Positions 8,015-15,954 of a stretch of 64,000 bases of DNA are shown piece after piece. Source of the DNA: Mesorhizobium sp. L-8-3. Lineage in GTDB: Bacteria; Pseudomonadota; Alphaproteobacteria; Rhizobiales; Rhizobiaceae. Positions within the stretch are counted from its first letter, which is position 1. Each line of letters opens with the position of its first letter. The stretch lies in NCBI RefSeq assembly GCF_016756615.1, contig NZ_AP023262.1, forward strand, positions 248,001 through 312,000, read 5' to 3'. The translations under genes and the position numbers were made by a program. Below the pieces are notes generated by a model. It was not told the DNA's origin. It saw nothing but the letters and a program-made list of their open reading frames with translations, and made no database searches.

Positions 8015-9667
8015 ATGGCAAAAGGCATGAAATCCAGTGCGGTTCACCGCGATGAACTTGGTGCAGGAACGGTGCTGGAATCGATTGGAGCAGAGACCGC
8101 CGAGTCGGCTGCCGAACTCGATCCGGAACGAGCGGCTCTTCAGATCCTGAGATCATTCGTGGGCACATCGGAGGGCGCGGCAGTGGCTCCCAGCGATGTT
8201 GGAGGCTCTCACGCCGAGTTCAAGAGCGTGGGAATCGACAAGATCCCCTTCACCGGCAATTCAGTGGTCAAATTCCGGCAGTACTACTACAAGGTACCGG
8301 TTTACGGGTCTCTGGTGACCGTCGAACTCAGCGGCCAGAATCAGTTCGTTTCGATCAATACGTCGGTCGGTGAACCGGCCAATGTCGATCCTGTCGCCAA
8401 GCTGAGCCCGGCAAAGGCCCTGCAGGTGGTGGCCAAGTGGGCCGGCTACGAACGCGGTGTGCCTGGCCAACCGGCGCGGCTCAACTTCTATTTCGACGCC
8501 GAGCACAGCCGCTGGAGGCTGGTCTATATCGTCGAAGATGTGCAACGGCGCAAGCCGAGCAGGTCGGCTCAGCCTGCTGCGCCGACGGGCGTTCCCGAGT
8601 TTTCTGACTTCGTCGTCGATGCTCACACCGGGGAAAAGGTTGCCGAGTTGCCCCGGACTCAGACCATGGCCGAGACGAGCGTGGAGGCTCAGGCGGCCGA
8701 TAGCCTCGGCAGGCCCCGGACGTTTTTTGTGGCCACCGACAGCAGCACGAATGAGAGCCGTCTGTTCGACGCGCTTCGCAACATACATACTCACAATTTC
8801 GAGTTCCGGGACGCGCGGCTTCAATTCGGCAGTTTGCCCGGGAAATATGTCGGCAATCCTCCATCGCCCTGGGACTCAGGAGCGGTGAGTGCGCATGCGA
8901 ATTCGACCGAGGTCGTCGATTTCCTCAAGACGGTGCTCATGCGGAATGGCTTGGACGGCATGGGCGGAAAGATCGTCTCCTCGGTAAACTGCACATGGTT
9001 TGGGGAGACGTTCGGCCGAGAATGGCGCAATGCCGCGCGCCTGCCAAATCAGATGATCTATGGCCAGCGCCTGGTCGATGGTGAACTTCGATCCTATGCG
9101 GCATCACTCGAGGTTGTTGCGCACGAATTGCTGCATGGCTTGACCGACCACACCGCGCGTCTGGAATATGTCTTCGAGTCCGGCGCGCTCAACGAATCCT
9201 ATTCGGACATTTTCGGAATCATCGTGGCGAATCGTTCCGAGCCGGATATCGGCCAATGGAACTGGGAGATTGGCGAGGATTTGAATGCCACGGGGATCCC
9301 GTTGCGGGACATGAGCGATCCCACGCGCCGGAATCAGCCGGCGCATATGAACGATTACAGGGAGTTGTCCGAAGACGAGGACCACGGAGGCGTCCACATC
9401 AACAGCGGCATTCACAACAAGGCCGCGCACAACATCATCGTCACCAAGCAGGATGGTCAGTTTCTGTTCAACGCGGTGGAAGTAGCGCGCGTGTTCTACA
9501 TGACACTGACGAGCCAGCTCAGCCGAACCTCCGGATTCCTCGATAGCCGCCGCGGAGCCCTCCAGTCCGCACGAAGCCTTTTTTCGAACGATGCAAACAA
9601 GGATGCCAAGATCGCCGCGGTCGACGCGGGTTTCGCAGCGGTGGGAATAGTCGATGCAGTTGCATAG
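8015..9667 (+). CDS. M4-family (thermolysin-like) zinc metallopeptidase
   Basis: A 550-residue peptidase. The zinc site is HELLH at residues 370-374 with the third ligand E394 in GALNESYSD; the 24-residue spacing from first histidine to glutamate equals that of thermolysin. The downstream VHINSGIHNKAAH segment carries the M4 active-site histidine. Residues 70-220 look like the usual propeptide (FTP/PepSY type). The N-terminus, MAKGMKSSAVHRDELG, has no hydrophobic signal sequence, unlike most secreted M4 enzymes with a long propeptide. A strong ribosome-binding site (gaggagg) precedes the ATG. It is 104 bases after the CxxCH protein gene, same strand, and probably part of the same unit. Confidence 0.9.
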   Translation: MAKGMKSSAVHRDELGAGTVLESIGAETAESAAELDPERAALQILRSFVGTSEGAAVAPSDVGGSHAEFKSVGIDKIPFTGNSVVKFRQYYYKVPVYGSLVTVELSGQNQFVSINTSVGEPANVDPVAKLSPAKALQVVAKWAGYERGVPGQPARLNFYFDAEHSRWRLVYIVEDVQRRKPSRSAQPAAPTGVPEFSDFVVDAHTGEKVAELPRTQTMAETSVEAQAADSLGRPRTFFVATDSSTNESRLFDALRNIHTHNFEFRDARLQFGSLPGKYVGNPPSPWDSGAVSAHANSTEVVDFLKTVLMRNGLDGMGGKIVSSVNCTWFGETFGREWRNAARLPNQMIYGQRLVDGELRSYAASLEVVAHELLHGLTDHTARLEYVFESGALNESYSDIFGIIVANRSEPDIGQWNWEIGEDLNATGIPLRDMSDPTRRNQPAHMNDYRELSEDEDHGGVHINSGIHNKAAHNIIVTKQDGQFLFNAVEVARVFYMTLTSQLSRTSGFLDSRRGALQSARSLFSNDANKDAKIAAVDAGFAAVGIVDAVA

Positions 9668-9767
9668 AGCAATTCCAGCAAAACTGCGCCGCAGTCTTGC
9701 ATCCGGAATTGCGCAAGAAAGAGCCAGGGCATTTCCGCGATTCGGAGCGACGCGGAAGATGCCCTAG
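9666..9767. repeat. Dispersed about 100-bp palindromic repeat, copy B1
   Basis: It starts at the stop codon of the M4 peptidase gene with AGAGCAATTCCAGCAAAA and ends GATGCCCTAG. It is the inverse orientation of the two copies at 52308 and 55903, sharing the blocks CCAGCAGAATT-like, CGGAATTGCG and CATTTCCGCGATTC. Similar elements are, from memory, common in Mesorhizobium-type genomes. It could act as a 3' hairpin for the five-gene block. Confidence 0.75.
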
Positions 9768-10200
9768 GCCCGACGCCCGCCCGGCGAACGAGATGTGATC
9801 TTTCGGGAGGCAGCCCATCCGGACCGGGCTGCTTCCCGCAGGCCAATCTTCACCCAGGCTCTCCTCGTAGCTCCCAAAGTCCATTCGATCGGTGACACTC
9901 CCGAGAAGCGGAAGCAGGACAGGCACCCACCATCGAGTTCGGCTCCCCACCGGCATGATGTGCCTTGGCCGATCAAACCTTGATGACCCCCCTGCCAATT
10001 CCGTTGACACCGGCTCCGCCGCGATGGATTCTTGACGCTCGATTTCAACGTGACGGACCGCGCCCTCCGATTCGTCGCCGGGATTTCGGAAGGGCCAGAC
10101 GCTCTCACCGGTTTTCGCTTGGCAGTACCCCTGCCATGAAAATAGAGTTGAAAGCCTTTTGATTGCAGTCGGATAAGGGATTCGGCGACGCCGCGAAAGG

Positions 10201-10366
10201 CCCCTCATCCGGCTGCCGCCACCTTCTCCCCGTGAAGGACGGGGAGAAGACCGCCTGCCGCGATGACGGCGCTCAATCTGCGACGCTGACGATTGGCGAA
10301 GCCGGTGGCGACATCGGTCTTCTCCCTGCAATGCGGGGAGAAGGTGGCGGCAGCCGGATGAGGGGC
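10201..10366. repeat. RIME-like inverted-repeat element, copy A1
   Basis: The outer arms CCCCTCATCCGGCTGCCGCC and its near-complement ending GCCGGATGAGGGG enclose smaller palindromes (CTTCTCCCC...GGGGAGAAG) and a core GATTGGCGAAG. Four more copies with the same architecture occur in the window. The arms resemble the RIME family described in rhizobia. Confidence 0.8.
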
Positions 10367-10600
10367 AGTTCGCGACGGTCGAAGCAGCCAAGCCCGATAC
10401 CTCGGCTTCTTCCCCGCCTGCTACCAATAAAGCGCCGAGACCCGTTTGCCGCGATCAGATCCACGCTTTCATCCAGGCCCGGTGACTGGCGGTGTGTCTC
10501 ATCCGATCGCGCTTTCCAGCGGCCACCTTGTGAAGGGTATGTTTGGCCAAAAGCACCTCCGGCACGCCCACCTCCGGCACCACGCCGAAAGAACAGGCCC

Positions 10601-10630
10601 GTCCTGTAAACTTCCAGTTGTTTACAGGAC
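10601..10630 (-). terminator. Hairpin downstream of phnN
   Basis: Perfect 11-bp stem: GTCCTGTAAAC (10601-10611) and GTTTACAGGAC (10620-10630) with an 8-base loop, 46 bases after the phnN stop. No T-run follows on the minus strand, so termination would be weak or Rho-assisted. It may instead be an mRNA 3'-end stabiliser. Confidence 0.5.
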
Positions 10631-10676
10631 CGCCGCCATTCCGAACCCGTCCTCTCGCCACTCGAAAAACGGCAAC

Positions 10677-11309
10677 TTACTCCACGGCGCCGGCCACGTC
10701 GGAAAGCGCGATCGCCTTGCGCAACACCGCGACAAAGCGTTCGCCTGCCTCTTTCCTGTCGCCGCTGTTGTCGATCGTTATGGCGCCGATCGCCGACGCG
10801 TCGAACTGTGCCTGGCGGGCGAGCCGCGCCAAGACCTCGCCGCGCGACTCTCGGCCGCGCGCGGCGAGCCGCTCGGCCAGGATCTCGGGCCGCGCGGTGA
10901 TCTCGACGACAAAGACATTGAGATAGCGTTCCTTGAGCGCGGGAAGCGCGCCGCGCGACAGGTTCGCCACAGCCACGCGGCCGTCCGATATCGCCGTGTC
11001 GACGCTGGCGGGCAGGCCGTATTTCAGCCCATGCGCCTGCCAGGAGAGCGCGAAGGCGCCATGCGCCTCGGCCTCGTCGAAGGCGGCGTCGGCCAGCGTG
11101 TCATGGTCCTCGGCGGCCGTATCGCTCGGCCGGGTAATCACCCGGCGCACGAATTCGACGGCAGACTCGTCGGCGAAGTGGCGGCGCGCGAAATCGAGGA
11201 TCGTGTCCTTGCCGGCGCCGCTCGGGCCCACCACGGCGACGAACACGCCGTTGCGGACCGGGAACGCGACGCTGTCGAGTTCGCGCTCGATCAGGGCCGA
11301 GACCATCAT
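10677..11309 (-). CDS. phnN: Ribose 1,5-bisphosphate phosphokinase PhnN
   Basis: A 210-residue P-loop kinase with Walker A GPSGAGKDT near residue 28 and a guanylate-kinase-like fold (RRVITRP, HGLKYGLP). PhnN phosphorylates ribose 1,5-bisphosphate to PRPP, the last step that returns the C-P lyase product to nucleotide metabolism in the cytoplasm. Its start overlaps the phnM stop by four bases. It is the last gene of the phnCDEE-DUF1045-MN half of the locus. Confidence 0.95.
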   Translation of the reverse strand: MMVSALIERELDSVAFPVRNGVFVAVVGPSGAGKDTILDFARRHFADESAVEFVRRVITRPSDTAAEDHDTLADAAFDEAEAHGAFALSWQAHGLKYGLPASVDTAISDGRVAVANLSRGALPALKERYLNVFVVEITARPEILAERLAARGRESRGEVLARLARQAQFDASAIGAITIDNSGDRKEAGERFVAVLRKAIALSDVAGAVE

Positions 11310-12445
11310 GCGACGCGCCTTCCTTCGCGCCAGACGGTGCGCACGACCGGCACATGATCGTCGACGCGCACGCGCACCAGATCGGCCCGGCGGCCGGGTT
11401 CGATGACGCCGCGATCGGTGAGACCGACGGCCTCGGCCGGATTGCGCGACACCATCGCCACCGCCTGAGGCAGGGAGACCTGGTCGACGACCTCGCCGAG
11501 GAAGAAGGCCGACTGGATAAGGCTGAACGGAATGTAGTCGGAGGATAGGATGTCGAGCAGGCCGCCTTCGGCCAGTGCGCGCGCCGAGACGTTGCCGGAA
11601 TGCGAGCCGCCGCGCATGACATTGGGGGCGCCCATGAGCACGCCGAGCCCGGCTTCCCTGGAAGCGCGGGCGGCCTCGGCGGTGGTCGGGAATTCGGCGA
11701 CGCGGATGCCCTGGCTGACAGCTTCCTCGACATGGGCGACGGTGGCGTCGTCATGGCTGGCGAGCACGATGCCGCGCGCCTGGCAGGCGGCGGCAATCGC
11801 CGCTCGATTGGCCGGCGAATTGGCCTCGGATTCGGCGATCCGGCGCTCGCAGAAGACTCGGAACGCCTCGTCGGACATCTTGAGCTTGCCCTGGTAGTAA
11901 GTCGCATAGGCCGAAAGCTGCGCGAACTGGCGCTGGCCCGGCGCATGGTCCATCAGCGAAGCGAGCCGTACGCGGTCGTCGCCGTCGAAATAGCCGAAGC
12001 CGTCGAGGCAGTCCGGAGCTGACACCTCGCAGCGCAGATGAATGAAATGGTCGGCGCGGACCCGGTCCTGGCGCACGCTGTCCTCTATGGCGTCGGCCAG
12101 CTTGCGCATCTCGACGGCAGTCATGTCGGCATCCTCGTCGAGACCGACACGCAGCGCGTCGAAGACCGTGGTGATACCGGCGGTGGCGACCTGAGCGTCA
12201 TGGGCGAGGACCGCGGCGATCGGGTTCCAGCGCACCTTCGGCCGCGGAGCGTAGTGGCCTTCGAGGTGGTCGGTGTGCAATTCGACAAGGCCCGGAATGA
12301 CGAAGTCGCCTTGCATATCCTCGCCGATGCGGGAGGAGCCGGAGGCGATGTCGGCGATGAGCCCGTCGCGGATCAGCAGCGACCCTGTCACCACCTCGTC
12401 GGCGAGAACGAGGCGGGCATTGGAGAGAACGGTTTCGGCAGTCAT
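11306..12445 (-). CDS. phnM: Alpha-D-ribose 1-methylphosphonate 5-triphosphate diphosphatase PhnM
   Basis: A 379-residue amidohydrolase-fold enzyme. It contains the metal-binding start of the family, PGLVELHTDHLEGH, then a KVRW block and LASHDDAT near the middle. PhnM cleaves pyrophosphate from the 5-triphosphate intermediate of C-P lyase. The ATG at 12445 lies one base after the DUF1045 stop and gives the expected N-terminus; the frame is open further upstream but would run into the neighbour. It is translationally coupled to phnN. Confidence 0.95.
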   Translation of the reverse strand: MTAETVLSNARLVLADEVVTGSLLIRDGLIADIASGSSRIGEDMQGDFVIPGLVELHTDHLEGHYAPRPKVRWNPIAAVLAHDAQVATAGITTVFDALRVGLDEDADMTAVEMRKLADAIEDSVRQDRVRADHFIHLRCEVSAPDCLDGFGYFDGDDRVRLASLMDHAPGQRQFAQLSAYATYYQGKLKMSDEAFRVFCERRIAESEANSPANRAAIAAACQARGIVLASHDDATVAHVEEAVSQGIRVAEFPTTAEAARASREAGLGVLMGAPNVMRGGSHSGNVSARALAEGGLLDILSSDYIPFSLIQSAFFLGEVVDQVSLPQAVAMVSRNPAEAVGLTDRGVIEPGRRADLVRVRVDDHVPVVRTVWREGRRVA

Positions 12446-12446
12446 G

Positions 12447-13154
12447 TCAGGCGGACTTTCTTTCCCGCTGTCGTCCCAGCGGATGGTAGGATTGAACCTT
12501 GAACGGCGCTCCGGCCTCGGGTTCGACAAAAACGGCGAGCCCGTCCACTGCGACGGGGCCCTCGAGCATGGTACCAAAAAACTCCTCGATCGCGCCACGG
12601 ATGCGCGGAGCCTCTTCGGCGCCGACCCTGCCGGTCAGCGTCATGTGGAAGCGGAACGCCTCGAAGACGTAAGGATAGCCCCACTGGCAGAGATTGCGGA
12701 ATTCGGCGGGGCGCAGCGCATCCGGGTTGCGCCGCTCGATCTCGGCCTCGGTGAGCGGCGCGCGGAAGCGGTCGAAGGCGACCACGACGTCGTCGGCGAG
12801 CTTGTGCAGCGCCGCCGGCTTGCCCTCCGGCATGAGCGCGAAGAAACCGTCGAGTTGGGCAATCACGAGGCGCGGCAGCACGACCGGCGCCATGCCCTCG
12901 GCAAAGGCGTCGACCGCCTTGCCGAGAGAGGCTTCGGTCTCGCCTTCGGCCAGGCGGAACGGCGCCTTCAGGGTCGCATGGAAGCCGTAACGGCGCGCGG
13001 CCGCCGTATGGAAGGCGATTTCGGCCGCCGAGATACGACCGAGCGCGGGCGCCGGGGTGACGTAGCCGGTAAAGGGGTCCCTGCCCAGCCACTTCGCCGC
13101 GGTCCGGGTCAGCGGATCATCGGGCGCTGGCGTGAAATAGATCGCGTAACGCAT
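12447..13154 (-). CDS. DUF1045 protein, 2H-phosphoesterase-like, C-P lyase pathway
   Basis: A 235-residue protein of the DUF1045 family typical of phn operons. Two H-x-T-L motifs are visible, HATL at residues 59-62 and HMTL at 170-173, the hallmark of 2H phosphoesterases, which cleave cyclic phosphodiesters. No PhnP (phosphoribosyl cyclic phosphodiesterase) gene is in this locus, so this protein may open the cyclic phosphate made by C-P lyase (inference). The start at 13154 (MRYAIYFTP) matches the family; upstream in-frame ATG codons add unconserved residues. Confidence 0.85.
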   Translation of the reverse strand: MRYAIYFTPAPDDPLTRTAAKWLGRDPFTGYVTPAPALGRISAAEIAFHTAAARRYGFHATLKAPFRLAEGETEASLGKAVDAFAEGMAPVVLPRLVIAQLDGFFALMPEGKPAALHKLADDVVVAFDRFRAPLTEAEIERRNPDALRPAEFRNLCQWGYPYVFEAFRFHMTLTGRVGAEEAPRIRGAIEEFFGTMLEGPVAVDGLAVFVEPEAGAPFKVQSYHPLGRQRERKSA

Positions 13155-13296
13155 GGTTATTCCTCGCAAGCCCGATGCCATAGGCGATTTGCATGACAGA
13201 TTCACGAAGCTATGCGTGATTTCGCAGCGCTAGCAAAACTTAGCCGGCAAGTCACGGAAGGGCTCAGGTGAGGGGCCGGCGCCTCTCAATCCCTCT

Positions 13297-14667
13297 TCAA
13301 GCGCTGCCCGACATCAAACGCTTTCTCAACGCGTTGGAGATGTTGTCGAAGATGAAGACCACGATCAGGATCAGCAGCACCATATAGGCGACGTTCTCCC
13401 AGTCGGTGTTGGTGCGCATGGCCTCCCACAGCTTGAGGCCGATGCCGCCAGCGCCGACCGCGCCGATGATGGTCGCCGAGCGCGTGTTCGACTCCCAGAA
13501 ATAGAGCGACTGGCTGAGGAAGACCGGCAGCACCTGGGGCAGCACGCCGTAGCGCTGCACGAGCGCCGGGTTGGCGCCGACGGAGCGTATGCCCTCGCGC
13601 TGCTTGTCGTCGATGTTCTCCAGCGCCTCGGAATAGAGTTTTCCGAAGGTGCCGGTGTCGGTGAAGAAGATCGCCGAGATGCCGGCGAGCGGACCGGGAC
13701 CGAAGGCCCGCGTGAAGAACAGTGCCCAGATCAGCATGTCGACGGAGCGCAGGAAATCGAAGAAGCGCTTGGCGACCTGGTTGACGATCCGGTTGGGCGT
13801 GATGTTGCGCGCAGCCATGAATGCCAGCGGGAAGGCGAGCATCGTCGCCAGCACGGTGCCCGCGAAAGCCATGACGATCGTCTGCATCAGCTTCAGCCAG
13901 ACGTCGCCATGCTGCCATTCGGCATTGTTGAGGATGTTGTCGAAGGCCAGGGCGGCGTTCGACATATCGGGGCGGATGCGCTCCGAGGAGAATACCAGCC
14001 CGGCGACCTCGCCGAAGGACTTTCCCCAGAACGGGGAGTTGGCATCGAAGAAGAAATTCTCCCAGCCCCAGAAGCGCCGCCGCACCTTGATCTCGTCGTC
14101 CTCGATGTCTGCCCGGCCGGAAAAGCCGAAATCGACAATGATCTTGTCGCCGGGGGCCTTCTGCACGGCCCAGGCCGGCAGCGGTCCGGCCGCATCCACG
14201 CGCTCGCGTGGGATGATGGTGACGTCGAGCGTCTCGCCGGCCCGGGTGACCGTCACGCGGCCGGGCGTGACGTCGATCGTGGCACTGCGGCCCATCGACA
14301 TGGCGATATGCGAGAAGATCTGCTTGGCCTCGCCGGTCGGCTTCGGGTCGAGCACGATCCAGTCGGGATGACGTTCGGGATTGTAGGCGGAGAAGCGCGG
14401 ATAGGAGACTGTCGCGCCGCCGTCCTTGAAGTCGATATTGGGCCGGGTCTCGTAGCTCACCCAGTCGGCGAGATAGCTGCCGGCGATGCTCCAGTTGCCC
14501 GAGGTCAAGACGCTGCCGATCGAGAACAGCCACCAGGCGAAGATCAGGTAGCCGACGATGCCTATCCCGACGGCCCAGGATATCAGGCGTTTGCGGCCGG
14601 AGCCGGCGAAGGCTTCGGGATGGCGGGCGGCGATCGCGGCGATCTCGTTCCGGGTCAGCGCGGTCAT
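13297..14667 (-). CDS. phnE: Phosphonate ABC transporter permease PhnE, long form
   Basis: A 456-residue permease. The C-terminal 250 residues form a standard PhnE membrane domain with the EAA loop around IRSVGANPALVQRYGVLPQVLPVF. An N-terminal helix (residues about 27-48) is followed by roughly 180 soluble residues rich in beta and acidic segments, predicted periplasmic. This insertion nearly doubles the usual PhnE length of about 260 residues. It starts two bases after the stop of the other phnE gene; the two should form the channel as a heterodimer. Confidence 0.92.
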   Translation of the reverse strand: MTALTRNEIAAIAARHPEAFAGSGRKRLISWAVGIGIVGYLIFAWWLFSIGSVLTSGNWSIAGSYLADWVSYETRPNIDFKDGGATVSYPRFSAYNPERHPDWIVLDPKPTGEAKQIFSHIAMSMGRSATIDVTPGRVTVTRAGETLDVTIIPRERVDAAGPLPAWAVQKAPGDKIIVDFGFSGRADIEDDEIKVRRRFWGWENFFFDANSPFWGKSFGEVAGLVFSSERIRPDMSNAALAFDNILNNAEWQHGDVWLKLMQTIVMAFAGTVLATMLAFPLAFMAARNITPNRIVNQVAKRFFDFLRSVDMLIWALFFTRAFGPGPLAGISAIFFTDTGTFGKLYSEALENIDDKQREGIRSVGANPALVQRYGVLPQVLPVFLSQSLYFWESNTRSATIIGAVGAGGIGLKLWEAMRTNTDWENVAYMVLLILIVVFIFDNISNALRKRLMSGSA

Positions 14668-14669
14668 GG

Positions 14670-15623
14670 TCAGGCTCCCCTGCCGAAAGCGAAAGCCTGG
14701 TCGCCGACGAGCTTCTTGCGCAGCCAGGCCGAGAACTGGTCGACCGCGATGATCGTCAGGAGCAGGAGCAGGATGATCGCGAGCGTCTTGGCCTCATGGT
14801 TGCGGCTGATCGACAGGCGCAGCTCCTCGCCGATCCCGCCGCCGCCGACCGCGCCGATGATGGTGGAGGCGCGCACATTGATCTCCAGTCGCAACAGGGC
14901 GTAGCTCAGGAAGTTCGGCATGACCTGCGGCACGATCGCGAACCAGACGCGCTCGATCCAGTTGGCGCCGGCAGCGCGCAGCCCCTCTTCCGGCCTCATG
15001 TCTGCGTTCTCGACCACCTCGAAGAACATCTTGCCCAGCGCTCCGATCGTGTGGATCATCACGGCGATGATCGCCGGCACCGGACCGAGCGACAGCACGG
15101 CCAGGAAGAAGCCGGCGATGACGATCTCCGGAAAGGCACGCAGGATCTCCATGAAACGCCGCACGAAGAAGCGCAGCCAGCGCCGCGTCACGAGATTTGA
15201 GGCAGCCAGGAAGCAGAGAACGAAACCGAGGGCGAAGCCGACCAGCGTCGAGACGAGCGCGATGTTGAGCGTCTCGAGCATCTTGTAGAAATATTCGGGC
15301 AGATAGAGCGACCGGGTCAGATAGACCCGGCCTTGCGGATAGTCGTATTTCAGGCTGCCGTCGGCATAGGGCGAAGGAAGATCGAACAGAGCGCGCCAGA
15401 CCTCCCAGCCGTCGCGCGGGATCATGTCGCCGATGAAATCGAACAGATGGGGCAGCCGGTCCCAGAACTTGCCGGCATTGCTCTCATTGGCGAACCAGAG
15501 CGAGCCGGCCATCGCGACCACCATGAAGAGCACGCCGCCGATCGTGTAGAGACGCCGCCGGGCGGCAAGCTCGCGCCAGTGGCGCTCGACGGCAAGGCCA
15601 GTATCCGAAAGGGTCACGCTCAT
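14670..15623 (-). CDS. phnE: Phosphonate ABC transporter permease PhnE
   Basis: A 317-residue inner-membrane permease. The N-terminal helix is LYTIGGVLFMVVAMAGSLWF, followed by a short periplasmic loop and the PhnE domain with EAA loop RAAGANWIERVWFAIVPQVMPNF. The C-terminus matches that of the neighbouring permease (TIIGAVGGGGIGEELRL against TIIGAVGAGGIGLKLWE), showing that the pair arose by duplication. The ATG at 15623 is preferred because upstream in-frame sequence runs into repeat A2. It is separated from phnD by that repeat and a strong hairpin. Confidence 0.93.
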   Translation of the reverse strand: MSVTLSDTGLAVERHWRELAARRRLYTIGGVLFMVVAMAGSLWFANESNAGKFWDRLPHLFDFIGDMIPRDGWEVWRALFDLPSPYADGSLKYDYPQGRVYLTRSLYLPEYFYKMLETLNIALVSTLVGFALGFVLCFLAASNLVTRRWLRFFVRRFMEILRAFPEIVIAGFFLAVLSLGPVPAIIAVMIHTIGALGKMFFEVVENADMRPEEGLRAAGANWIERVWFAIVPQVMPNFLSYALLRLEINVRASTIIGAVGGGGIGEELRLSISRNHEAKTLAIILLLLLTIIAVDQFSAWLRKKLVGDQAFAFGRGA

Positions 15624-15701
15624 GAAATGTCCACTCAATGCTTGCCGACAGGATGTGGAAACGTCCAGTCGACTTCGATTCGGACTTTGACCGTCACTCC
15701 G

Positions 15702-15869
15702 CCCCTCATCTGCCTGCCGGCATCTTCTCCCCGTGAAGGACGGGGAGAAGACTGATGTCTTCCACGATTTCGCCAATCGTCACGGCTGCAAGGAAGAGTT
15801 CCGTCATTGCGGCAAGCCGTCTTCTCCCCGTCCTTCACGGGGAGAAGATGCCGGCAGGCAGATGAGGGG
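15702..15869. repeat. RIME-like inverted-repeat element, copy A2
   Basis: The arms CCCCTCATCTGCCTGCCGGC and GCCGGCAGGCAGATGAGGGG are perfect reverse complements of 20 bases. Inner palindromes CTTCTCCCCGTGAAGGACGG and the reverse follow, and the core contains TTCGCCAATCGTC. It lies between phnD and phnE and should be transcribed as a long hairpin. Confidence 0.88.
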
Positions 15870-15909
15870 CCAAACTACGGTCGAAAGCTCTCTCCCTCGA
15901 CATAAGACA

Positions 15910-15938
15910 AGCGCGCCGCGGTTGCCCCGCGGCGCGCT
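15910..15938 (-). terminator. Terminator-like hairpin after phnD
   Basis: Perfect 12-bp GC-rich stem, AGCGCGCCGCGG (15910-15921) and CCGCGGCGCGCT (15927-15938), with a 5-base loop, 16 bases after the phnD stop. On the minus strand it is followed by TTGTCTTATG, a weak T-rich tail. It could terminate part of the phnCD message, giving more binding protein than permease. Confidence 0.7.
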
Positions 15939-15954
15939 CGAAAAGCCTGACGGC

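Larger units (their letters stand above)
9668..10676. other. One-kilobase non-coding region
   Basis: It holds repeat B1 at its left edge, repeat A1 at 10201-10366 and a hairpin at 10601-10630. Between these I see no frame with protein-like character or a start with a ribosome-binding site. A short direct duplication, CACCTCCGGCAC, occurs twice near 10555-10582. Confidence 0.55.
15624..15954. other. phnE-phnD intercistronic spacer
   Basis: A 331-base spacer inside the transporter operon. It contains repeat A2 (15702-15869) and a GC-rich hairpin (15910-15938). No coding potential is visible. Confidence 0.7.

Noticed and set aside
10446..11357. A plus-strand open frame of about 300 codons opposite phnN.
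   Set aside because: phnN has a Walker A motif and operon context; the opposite frame has neither motif nor ribosome-binding site.
13155..13296. A CTGTCAT half-site before the DUF1045 gene as a second Pho box.
   Set aside because: The required second half, 11 bases away, matches at only about three of seven positions.
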